Shown here: piece after piece, positions 54,681 through 64,000 of the stretch | Position numbering within the stretch: position 1 is the first letter of the stretch | Layout: each line of letters begins with the position of its first letter | From: Monodelphis domestica | Lineage: Eukaryota > Chordata > Mammalia > Didelphimorphia > Didelphidae | DNA length: 64,000 nucleotides | Assembly (NCBI RefSeq): GCF_027887165.1 | Contig: NC_077234.1 | Coordinates: 189,697,319-189,761,318, forward strand | Reading direction: 5' to 3' | Notes under the pieces: model-generated | Database searches by the model: none | The model's input: only the letters and a program-made list of their open reading frames with translations | What the model was told of the DNA's origin: nothing | Position numbers and translations under genes: made by a program

Positions 54681-55059
54681 CCTATTTGGCTTGTGTATGA
54701 TGTATGTGAGTGGGAATTATGGGAATACACACGCACACAGAGAACTTCTTTGGTTCTTTTCATTTCATAAAACTCAATATCTTCCCACATTATTTTCTTC
54801 TTCATCCTTATCTCCTGTATAGAGATGGTCCATCCACTTGCTAAGGCAAGCCATTCTTCATGTACTCTTGATCCCACTCCATTTTCTATCATATTACTTC
54901 TACTATCTTTTCTTTTACCTCCCTTTTAGCTTACACCTATCTTATGTTTGCCTTTTGTTATTATCTTATTCTATGTTCTTAATTTTTTTTAGTGAGCCAA
55001 TAAATCTTATGTGATCCTGATTCTGGTTCCTTGATATTTGAATTATTTTTTTTTTCTGG

Positions 55060-55060
<1 letters not shown>

Positions 55061-55103
<43 letters not shown>
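55061..55103. repeat. (CA)n microsatellite
   Basis: About 42 bp of CA repeats lie beside the SINE. Unit 1 has a short C-rich run there instead. Confidence 0.95.
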
Positions 55104-55108
<5 letters not shown>

Positions 55109-55124
55109 ACACACACATGACCTG

Positions 55125-55290
55125 TCTTAGATTCCACACTAAGTATTGGTTCCAAGGCAGAAGAGTGGTAAGGACTAGGCAATTAGAATTAAGTGACTTG
55201 CCCAGGGTCACACAGCTAGAAAATATCTGAGGTCACATTTGAACTCAAGACCTCCCATTTCAAGGCCTGGTCTTCTATCGAGTTAGTTAC
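55125..55290 (-). mobile_element. SINE, reverse, marking the end of unit 2 homology
   Basis: It is complete here: AAGGCAGAAGAGTGGTAAGG, AAGTGACTTGCCCAGGGTCA, TTTGAACTCAAGACCTCC. Unit 1 keeps only its first two thirds. Confidence 0.85.
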
Positions 55291-55304
55291 CTACTTTCTC
55301 CTTG

Positions 55305-56130
55305 TAATGTTTTTCTTTAGCCCGAAAATTCAGAATTTTGGCAATGATACACTTGGGTCTTTTTTTTTTTTAAAGAAGATGATTGATGGGCCATTCCTTT
55401 CTTCCATTCCATTACCCTCTTGTTATATTTCTGAAAAATTTCTTTAATTATTTCTTGAAATATGTTATCCAGACTTTTTTTGGCTATGGATTTCAGGTTG
55501 TTCTTTGATTATTAAGTTTTTATCTTCTTCACCTGCTTTCAAGATCAGTTGGTTGTTTTTTTTATATATGAGATATCTTAATTTTTCTCCATTTTGTCTT
55601 TTTCTTAAATTTGATTTTAAGAGTTTCCATTTGATTTTTAGAGAGTCCATGAGATTTTGTACCTCTTCTATCAAGTTATTGATCCTTTCCCTCTCCAATT
55701 CTTTCCTCTATAACTTTCTTTTTCTTTTTTTTAAACCCTTACCTTCTGCCTTAGAATCAATATTATGCATTGGTTTCAAGGCAGAAAGAGTGGTAAGGTC
55801 TAGGCAATGGGGGTCAAGTGACTTGTCCAGAGTTCATAGCGAGGAAATGTCTGAGACCTGATTTGAACTCAGGACCTTCTGTCTTTAGACCTCACTCTCA
55901 ATCCACTGAGCTACCCAGCTGCTCCCTCTTATTTCTTTTCAAATTTATTTTTAAAACTCTTGCATAATTTTTTCAAAGTACTCTAAGTTCCTGTGAAGGT
56001 GTTTTTTTTTTTGTGAGGTTTAAGTGTTTTTGAGTTATTCTCTTCTTTTAGGTGTGTGGCTTGGCCATTCTTAGCATGTAAAAATTATTTTCTTTTTCTT
56101 CTTACTTTTCCTCTTCTTCACCACCTCCTC
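55305..56130 (-). pseudogene. old L1-type ORF1 remnant
   Basis: On the minus strand, 55698-55465 encodes a charged, coiled-coil-like stretch (ERINNLIEEVQNLMDSLK). Near 55345 a segment reads RPKCIIAKILNFRAKEKHYK, close to the RNA-binding C-terminal domain of L1 ORF1p. This suggests an ancient L1 or HAL1-type ORF1. It is degraded and has a SINE inserted at 55735-55925. Confidence 0.5.
55735..55925 (-). mobile_element. SINE, reverse, full length
   Basis: It runs from AAACCCTTACCTTCTGCCTT through GGGTCAAGTGACTTGTCCAG to CAATCCACTGAGCTACCCAG and CTGCTCCC. Confidence 0.88.
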
Positions 56131-56139
56131 CTCTATCTT

Positions 56140-56290
56140 TCCTGGGCAAGTCACTTAACTCTGCCTCAATTTCTGCATCTGTAAAATGTTCTGGAGAAGG
56201 AAATAACAAACCACTCCAAGATTTTTGCCAAAAAATTCTGAAATGGAGTCACAAGGAGGTGTCAGAAATTAGTGAACAACACACAACACA
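56140..56290 (+). mobile_element. MAR1-type CORE-SINE 3' part
   Basis: CCTGGGCAAGTCACTTAACT, CTGGAGAAGGAAATAACAAA and AATGGAGTCACAAGG, then an ACAACACACAACACAAC end, give the layout. Confidence 0.7.
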
Positions 56291-56779
56291 ACTTTCCTTT
56301 ACTCCAGTCATTTTTCTTTAGTCCTTTTCCTTTGCCTCAGATACCCAAACTGCACTTTCTTTTGTTTAGCTCTTTCTTTTGGATAGAGATATAGAAGATA
56401 GATAAGTCTTTTCTTGAATTCTCAGTTAAATTTAAGATATTCTGCTCTGGTATGAGAGGGCTAGTTGAGGCTTTTTCCTTAGTATCTAAGTTTTTCCAAT
56501 TTTATTTCTTTTTCTCTCAAGAAACTTATTTTTGCTAAGGCAACTGAAGATCTTAAAAAAACAAAAATGTCAGTAGTATCTAAGGCTTCATTTTCTTTTT
56601 AATGATGGATTTCCATAGGGAACAGATTTTTAAAAACTCTCTACAATGGCCTATGGCCTAACAAATAGCTATTTAGCATTCACTTGAAGATTCCAAATGG
56701 GGGAAAAATACACTAACTACCAATAGCAATTCTACTTTTGGAACATTCTATTTTTTGGGAAAGTCTGTTTCTGTTCCTT

Positions 56780-58440
56780 TTACCCATTGTTCTTAATTCT
56801 GACCTTTGGGGTCATATGGAATAAGTCTTTCCTATGGCACACATTCAAATATTTGAAGGAAACTCTTATTCCTCAAAACATCTACAGTTTCTTCGGTTGC
56901 TCGTTGCACTACATGATCTTGAGACCTTTCTTCATCCTGGAAACTTTCATTAGATGTTTTCCAGCTTGTACTTGTGTTCTGATGAGGACAGAGTCCATTG
57001 GGACTGTTACCTCCTTTGTTTTGGTCTCCATGCTTCTCTTGATGCATTTTTTTTTGATGCAATAACACATTCTTTAATATAATTACAACATGAGCTAATC
57101 AGTGTAGATACTGGAGAATACAATATGGCATAGAACAGCAACATCAGAAGCTGCTAAGGATAAATGTAATATTGATTAATATTGAAATCGCTCATTTAGA
57201 TATAGAGTCTGGGACCAGGGACAGAAGCTTTGTGACCAGAGGTACTAAGTTTGAAAGAGTTATTGAAGACCTCTCAACACCAGCTTTTTTGGCTGTCTAT
57301 CACACCACTGATTCATATAGAGTGTGTGGGTCCATAAAACGTACTAGATCTTTTTTTTTTTTAACAAGTACTATGGAATAACCATGTTTCTCTCATCTTG
57401 TATTTGTGAAATTTACTTTTTTTTGTCCTCCACCCCTCCCAGGATAGTTTCCCTTTATCCCTAGGAAATTAGATTTTATTTCATTGGCCTTTAAAAGCCT
57501 GTTGAGATCTTTTTGTTTCCCCAACATTAATACAATTTATTAACTATCTTTTCCAGCTTTATGTACTCTGCCAATCTGAGGAAATTGCTTTCAGTGATTT
57601 TGCCCAAGTCTGTGTCCTTTAAGTATCCACTAGACATCTATAAGCTGACTTTGAGTTCCTACTTCTTATATATATATATTATATATATATATATATATTT
57701 ATTCAAATGTATTTACCTGCTGATACTTTCATTTAGACCACATCTTTCTAGTCTGTCTACATACCAGGATGGAATGAGAGACATAGGTTATGCTGAAACC
57801 TTGGTAAAATATGTGCAGATCCTTTGGTCCATCAATCTGGTAACCTTGTCAGTAATGGAAATAAAATTAAACTGTCATAATCTTTGGTTCTTGACAAAGC
57901 TGTCTTTACTAGGTATGAACTAACCATTCTTGTTCTTTAAGTTCACTGAAATGTAGTCAGTCTGGACAGGCCACTTTAAATTTTCTAGGGCATTTAGGGA
58001 CTCTAGAATTATCTTGCTACTTATTTTTAATTCTTTGTTCCTTTTAGACATTTTTGTTTCTTTTAGCCGCTTTCCAGTCCAAAGTCCAGGTTGACCAAGT
58101 CCATTTTTGGTAGAGAAAACCAAAGCCAAATAAGAGTGGGATAGTTCTGACTTTTCTCTGTTGATCATCATCATTGTTCAATTAACTCAACAAGCAACCC
58201 TACCCCTTCTTAGGTCTTCCTTTTTTCTCCCATATGGTTTAAAGAAGCACTTTTTTGATCTTCTGTTTTTCTTGTCAGTCTCAGTTTATTTTGAGCTGTT
58301 GCACTGTGGACATTATTCGTATAGGCCAGTGCCGTACTCAAATTCATTCAGCATTATCTGCTCCTTTTTCTGTCTTTTACTTCTTTAAAATAGCTAATGT
58401 GCTCCATTATTTCCCTGTGCATTTGCATTTGGACTTTTTA
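56780..58440 (-). mobile_element. CR1/L3-clade LINE, reverse orientation, degraded
   Basis: Read forward, it follows the antisense order of CR1-clade elements. Examples are GAGGACAGAGTCCATTGGGA, CATGCTTCTCTTGATGCAT, CTTTTTTGGCTGTCTATCAC, TTCATATAGAGTGTGTGGG, TTTGGTCCATCAATCTGGTA, TTGGTAGAGAAAACCAAAGC and AAATAAGAGTGGGATAGTTC. Large parts are missing. A TA-rich run lies at 57668-57700. The family is recalled from memory and not searched. Confidence 0.6.
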
Positions 58441-58489
58441 GATGATTTCTACCACTACTCTAATCAGAATTGTTTCTCAATTCATTTTT

Positions 58490-59170
58490 TAATTCAATAA
58501 ATATTTATTAAATATTGGTACAGTGCTGGTTACTAGGGAAATAAAGAAAAAAACAAAATAGTTCTGGCCCTCAAAGATCTTATGTTCTGTTGAAGGATAG
58601 GCGAAACATGTACATAGACAGGTAAATACAAAGTATATAGAAAATTCTAGAGAGAAATTTCTGTATATGGCAAGTGCAACCAATTAGAGGGACCAGGAAA
58701 GACTTCCTTTAGAAGGTGGAACCTGAGCAGTTTTTGGAAAGAAGCTAGATATTCTAAGAGGCAGGGGAGAGGAAAGACTGCACTCCAGATATGGGGGACC
58801 ATTTGGGCGAAGACATAGAGGCAAGACAGAACATCATTGTAGGGGGAACATGTGGCAGGACGTTCTGACTGGGAGGGAGAGTATATGAATAAAAAATGAT
58901 TAGTGTTCATCAGGTGCTTACGCTACACTAAATAATATGCTAAATGCTGAAGGAGAGTAATGGGTAATTACATAGAAAAGCAAATGGGAAGGGCTTTACA
59001 TATCAGACTGGGCATTTAAATTGGCATTTTATCTTATTGGTCATAGGTAGACACAGACATTTTTGAGTATGGAGTGATGTGGTCAAATCTGAGTTTTAGG
59101 AATATTCATTTGATAGTTGTGTGGACACTAGATTTGAGAGGAGAGAAACTAGAAAGAGGGATAGTAATTG
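58490..59170 (+). repeat. old dispersed repeat, same family as 25590-26340
   Basis: ATTCAATAAATATTTATTAA, GGCCCTCAAAGATCTTATGT, GAAAGACTTCCTTTAGAAGG and TATGGAGTGATGTGGTCAAA appear in the order expected for this family, which I recognise but cannot name. Confidence 0.5.
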
Positions 59171-60262
59171 GGAGTCTATAACACATTAATACAATAAAGA
59201 GAACAGGGATGAAGAACGTACAACCTTAAAGGGGACACCATTAAAATTGCCTTTTATAAGTTATTTGAATCCTTCCACAAGGCGCCAGTTTTGCCACACT
59301 GCTAAGCCTGGAATATACCAAGCAGAGAGAAAGAGCCAAAACTAAGATTCTCTATGGAATACATTCTTCCTCTGGGTCCCTAAAGTTCAGAATTATAGAC
59401 TATTAGCAAGAACTCTCTGGCTGCTGGTAATTGCTGGGAGGATGCCCATGATGAAATCCAAACAGTAATATACCTGTGTCTCAAACCACATGGAGCTTCA
59501 TTAAATAAAAATAAAATATTGAATCTTGGTGGGAACCATATGGGCAGACATTGCATTGGTGCATGCCAGGCTGTGCAAAGACCTTGTGCTCCAAAGAAGA
59601 AAAGAGCTATAAATCCAAGGCCACATTGCTGCTGCTGCTACAAATGATAGCTCTAAACCCATATGCTACTAAGTCACACACTTGGTTAAATGACAAAGAA
59701 GTTAAGATGTTTCATTTTATAATTTTTGTTTCTTCTACCAATTCTTCTTTCCACATACACACCAGCACAATTTATCACATACTGTAAACAATATATTATT
59801 TAAATGTTTAAATACTCACACAAAGATGTCAGTTCCTTTCTTTCTTGTCTCTTCTGACTTCTTTTCTGCTAAATAACGTCTTCAATTGAATTGGAAGGGC
59901 TATGCATGGTGGGATGTTTACTCCTTTAAACATCCCTTGTGGCTAGTTTCACAGCAACCCGTGGAAACAGGAGGGAATAGGAAACTGTTCAATTCCCACA
60001 CTTGTCTCATGCTTTCCTCCAGTCATGACTTGCACCCACAGAGAATGTATGGGGAATTAATTAAATTCACAGAGCAATGGTCATTGCTGACATATAGGAG
60101 TGGTTATCTGGAAGAGACTTAGCAGAGGCAAAAGACTTAAAAGGGCACTTCAGCTCTGCCAGCAACATCACTGGGGCCTCAGCTTTTGCCATGAGATTCA
60201 CTGTGAAGAAATCTGAAGCTTTTTAGAATATCTGTGGAGCTTTTGGATAATCTGTGCATTAA
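59170..60262. other. no recognised feature
   Basis: This is single-copy-looking sequence upstream of SULT copy 2. I see no exon, repeat or RNA gene. A short GCTGCTGCTGCTAC run lies at about 59627. Confidence 0.5.
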
Positions 60263-60279
60263 AAGGTGAAAGGAAGCAT

Positions 60280-60459
60280 TAAAAAACCCTCACCTTCTGT
60301 CTTAGAATCAATACTATGTATTTGTTCTAAGGCAGAAGAGTGGTAAGGGCTAGGCAATGGGGGTTAAGTGATTTGTCCAGGGTCTCACAGATGGGAAGTG
60401 TCTGAGGACCTCCTGTGTTTAGGTCTGGCTCTCAGTTCACTGAGCCACCTAGCTGCCCT
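60280..60459 (-). mobile_element. SINE with target-site duplication
   Basis: The reversed SINE starts AAAAAACCCTCACCTTCTG and ends CACCTAGCTGCCC. GAAAGGAAGCATT before it and GAAAGGAGGCATT after it form a 13-bp duplication with one mismatch. Confidence 0.88.
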
Positions 60460-60484
60460 GAAAGGAGGCATTTTTTTTTCATTC

Positions 60485-61074
60485 TCTAATTTTTTTTATT
60501 TTAATAAATTTATTTAGTCAATTTAGAACATTATTTCTTGGTTACAATAATCACATTATTTCCCTCCTCCCCTCCACCCACCCTTCCTATATCCAACATG
60601 CAATTTCACTGGGTTTTACATGTGCCCTTGATCAGAACCTATTTCCATGCTGTTGATATTTGCACTAGGATGTTAATTTAGAGTCTTCATCCCCAACCAT
60701 ATCCCCCTGACCCATGTATTCAAGCAGTTGTTTTTCTTCTGTGTTTTTACTCCCACAGTTTTTCCTCTGAATGTGGACAGTGTTCTTTCTCATAGATCCC
60801 TCCGGGTTGCTCATTGCCACTAATGGAGAAGTCCATTACCTTCGATTATACCACAGTGTATTAGTCTCTGTGTACAATGTTCTCCTGGTTCTGCTCCTCT
60901 CGCTCTGCATCACTTCCTGGAGGTCGTTCCAGTCTCCATGGAATTCCTCCACTTTATTATTCCTTTTAGCACAATAGTATTCCATCACCAACATATACCA
61001 CAATTTGTTCAGCCATTCCCCAATTGATGGGCATCCCCTCGTTTTCCAACTTTTTTGCCACCGCAAAGAGTGCT
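60485..61074 (-). mobile_element. L1 3' end, reverse (block B' copy)
   Basis: This is the counterpart of 3166-3753. On its right it has ATTGCTGCCAGTCTT (61075-61089). On its left the matching half of the duplication is absent, so the block border falls at the L1 T-rich end. Confidence 0.88.
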
Positions 61075-61440
61075 ATTGCTGCCAGTCTTAACCAAATGGA
61101 GTCAGTTTGGTAGGCTTCCATCATGTACATGCCGAATGACTACCAGGCCAAACTTTGAACTCTTAAATAGTTTTTTCACATTTCTATATTTACAGAGAGA
61201 ATTTTCTGCCAATTTTTTTTTACCTAGTTACTTTGCTTGTATTGCTCCAGAATTATGTGGAACAGGGAAGAAGGAAGATAGGTAATTTTGAAATGTAGAT
61301 TATTTGCAAGGAACAGACAGATCTGGTACTAGGCCTTAAGGCACCAAAGGTACCCTGTGTTCCAGTAGCCTAAATATTAAGTTTCAGGAAGTGCAAAAAG
61401 GTTGCAAAAAGCTTGAGGATAGCTCTGTACCCAGAAAAGA

Positions 61441-61442
<2 letters not shown>

Positions 61443-61504
<62 letters not shown>

Positions 61505-61507
61505 GGA

Positions 61508-61594
<87 letters not shown>

Positions 61595-61640
61595 AGAGAC
61601 AGAGAGACAGAGAGACAGAGAGAGACAGAGAGAGAGAAAG
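61443..61640. repeat. (CA)n and (GA)n compound microsatellite
   Basis: About 54 bp of CA repeats are followed by a short TA step and about 135 bp of GA repeats with GGGA and GACA interruptions. Confidence 0.96.
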
Positions 61641-62449
61641 AGAACAGTCTTTATCATCATTTTTCTCCTTTTTCTTGTTCCTAAGAAGAATAATTCAACA
61701 AACATTTTTTTAAGTCTGTACTATGTGTCAGGGACATATGGGGTGTTCTGTGAGGACTAGCATCTCTAGTGTGAGGGTTTGCCGAGTGCTTTTAAGGGTG
61801 GTTCATTTACCTTTGGTGTTCACCTATCACCCAACTCTCACCTGTGGCTCCAAAAAACTATAACACATGCAGTGGTCACACCCTGGCAAATTGTCTCACA
61901 GATGGGCTAAACCAGGTTGAGGGTAACTGGCAGGCCTCAAACTCATTGCTGAATTAAGAGAATTTTGACCTCTAGCACCTGAAGACTTCTCTGTTGGAAT
62001 GGGCATCTGAAAACAATTTATTTAAATGGCCTTGGAAGCAACTGAAGCAGGCGCCATGGAGCACTTGGCCAAGGCATTGAAATCACCAAGATATCTAGTG
62101 CTTCTGAGGTCATTACCAGTCATCCTGACTTTTTCCTTGTCACTGGATTTTGATGAGTATGGAAAGAGGGAAGCTAATGACTCTTTGCCACTCTGCCTCG
62201 CTTAATTCCATTTCATGCACAATAATTCAAGCCATCACCCCATTATGTCATTGGTTATCTTTGAAAATGAAGGGTGAACTGCTGTGTCTCCAGCATGGTG
62301 CTAGGTATTGGAATAATTCAGGCTAGTAGTATTACTGCTGTAGTTTAGCAACAGCAGGTTTTAATTGATTCTAAAAAATGCTCATGTGACATTAGACTAC
62401 ATTAAGAGGTACAAAGCTTCTAGGAATAGAGAGGTGATAGTTCCACCCT

Positions 62450-62940
62450 GCTCCATCTTCTTTTGACACCTTCTGGAGTGTTGTATTCAGCTCTGGCTAC
62501 CATAGTTTGAAAAGTACTGTATAAGCTGGTGAGTGTACAGAGGTAGACAACTAGGATGGTGAAGACCTTGAATCCATGACAAAAGAGCACCAGTTGAAGG
62601 AAACAGGAATGTTTAGTTTGGAGAAGAGAAGACTCAGGAGGGAGAAACTGTCTTCAAGCATTTGAAAAGCTATCATATGCAGAAGGGCTTGGACATGTTC
62701 GGTTTGGCCCAAGAGGGCAAAATTAGGAGCAAAGAATGGAAGTCCCAAAGAGGCCAATTTAGACTTAAAAATTTCCTAACAATTAGAGCTTTCCAGAAGT
62801 GGAATGGGCCACCTTGAGGGCCGGTAGGCTCCCCTTCATTGATGTTCTTCCAATAAAGGATAGATTCCTTTGGTGTATGAGTTGTACTAGATGACCACTG
62901 AGATTCTCTTTAACTCTCAAATTCTGATATCATGGACCCT
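62450..62940 (+). mobile_element. L3/CR1-clade LINE 3' region (block B')
   Basis: This is the counterpart of 5140-5630, with TTTGGAGAAGAGAAGACTCA, CCTAACAATTAGAGCT and GTACTAGATGACCACTGAG. Confidence 0.75.
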
Positions 62941-63013
62941 TAAGCAGGTTTTTAGGGAACTTAATCTCCTGCTTATATTGTTTTCATGGGAAACATACTC
63001 TGAGTTCCAAACA

Positions 63014-64000
63014 ACAAATATATGAACAAACTTTGTTTATAAGTTTTATGAAGCTAAGATAATCAACAATGCTATTGTTTACAACAGGGAAAGTTAATTA
63101 GCTAAATGCATAAATTTCACTAGACCATGTAGTTAATTTTTTATAGTTAATTAGTTAAAAAATTAAGGTCTCTTCATTATTACAATTAGTAAATTAAAAT
63201 CTTTCTGTATTTCCACAAACATGCTTGATGTAACAGAATCATTGAATTTTATTTAGAGCTGAAATTTTTGTGAAAGAGCAAATACTTTTATGTAATTATT
63301 GATTACATATTGATAAAAGCAAGAACAATTACAAAGAGATTTCTAAAAAGTTTTATTGATTACTCTTCATGCCTTAAGTATTTCTGAATATGCCCCTTCT
63401 CTCACAGGACTTCCTCTTATAATAAAGAAACAATCCGTTCAATCAACATCGCAACCATGTGTCACGGTATATGCAATATTTCAAGCCCCAAATCTCCCAT
63501 CTATGTGAAGAATGGAAGAAAATCAGTTCCCTCGACTCTTTGCCAGTACCAAACTTAGTTGTTATAATTACATAGCACTTCATTTTGGTTTTGTTGTTTT
63601 TTTCTGCATACATGCCTATTTTCTTCTTTAGAAAATAATTTTTATTGCTATCTTTTGTTTTTCTATTGTTTGAATTTACTTTTATATTACTCTCTTCTCT
63701 TCTCAGAGTGTCATTCCTTGTGATAAAGAATTTAAAAGAGAGAGAGAGAAAGAAGAGAAACCAGTTCACCAGAATTTATCAACTTACACTGGTTATAATG
63801 TTCCACACTCCTATAAGGCTGGTTACTTCAAAGGACTAAGGGGAAGGAGGGAAATAGACTGTCTTTATACCTAAAAAAATTTTTTTAACTGATATCCTCA
63901 TATCACACAATTTCCTCTAGTGCCACTGCTTTATGCTTCCCAGAGAGCCATCTGTAGTAACAATAATATTAAAAAAGAAAGCAAAGACAAACCCCAAATT
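63014..64000. other. AT-rich sequence, no gene recognised
   Basis: The right end of the window is AT-rich and outside the block B match. Part of 63550-63800 reads like a dispersed marsupial repeat, but I cannot assign it. No exon of a further sulfotransferase is visible. Confidence 0.4.

Larger units (their letters stand above)
60485..63013. repeat. block B', a second copy of 3166-5710
   Basis: The match runs from the L1 through GA repeats and single-copy sequence to the end of an L3 LINE, ending at CTCTGAGTTCCAAAC. No gene is visible. Because it lies upstream of copy 2 while block B lies inside an intron of copy 1, it does not fit a simple two-unit tandem duplication. Confidence 0.9.

Noticed and set aside
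59170-64000. Search for a third sulfotransferase copy or its exons at the right end
   Set aside because: None of the SULT exon motifs (KTHLP, ARNAKD, GSWY, FMRKG, GDWK) could be seen on either strand here.

Overview
This window is vertebrate genomic DNA, almost certainly from a marsupial and most likely an opossum such as Monodelphis. It is AT-rich and intron-rich. It is full of L1 3' ends and short SINEs of the type common in metatherian genomes, with older MIR, L2 and L3/CR1 remnants beneath them. The species call rests on remembered repeat families, not on a search.

The only host genes I can support are two tandem, head-to-tail copies of a cytosolic sulfotransferase of the SULT1C type, closest to SULT1C4. 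Both lie on the minus strand. Copy 1 runs from its ATG at 23071 to its stop at 986, and copy 2 from 51427 to 32667. Each has seven coding exons of 175, 126, 98, 127, 95, 181 and 113 nt. All introns are GT-AG, the phases match, and each copy encodes 304 residues. Every hallmark site is present in both: the 5'-phosphosulfate loop TYPKAGTTW, catalytic His117, Arg139/Ser147, FMRKG-x2-GDWK and the dimer motif K-x3-TV-x3-E. The proteins differ at 15 residues, including an active-site position (Leu93 versus Trp93).

Layout. 1-26837 is duplication unit 1 (copy 1 plus about 3.8 kb upstream). 26838-28400 is a broken endogenous retrovirus fossil. 28404-31230 is a hAT/Charlie-type DNA transposon with transposase remnants. 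31240-31683 is a short spacer with L3 sequence. 31684-55232 is duplication unit 2 (copy 2 plus the same upstream region). 55233-60480 is single-copy sequence holding an old L1 ORF1 remnant, a reversed CR1/L3 LINE and SINEs. 60485-63013 repeats a block that in unit 1 sits inside the last intron of copy 1 (3166-5710). 63014-64000 is AT-rich and unassigned.

The two units have diverged by insertion and deletion. Unit 1 alone carries L1 insertions at about 2117-2569, 10745-11755 and 20816-22733, each with target-site duplications. It also carries a rearranged last intron and a deletion ending at about 8029. Unit 2 alone has a roughly 200-bp CCTT/CTTT tract just upstream of exon 6. The genes should act as parallel PAPS-dependent sulfotransferases from near-identical promoters, with possibly different substrate preference. 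I see no prokaryotic-type system, CRISPR array, tRNA or rRNA gene.
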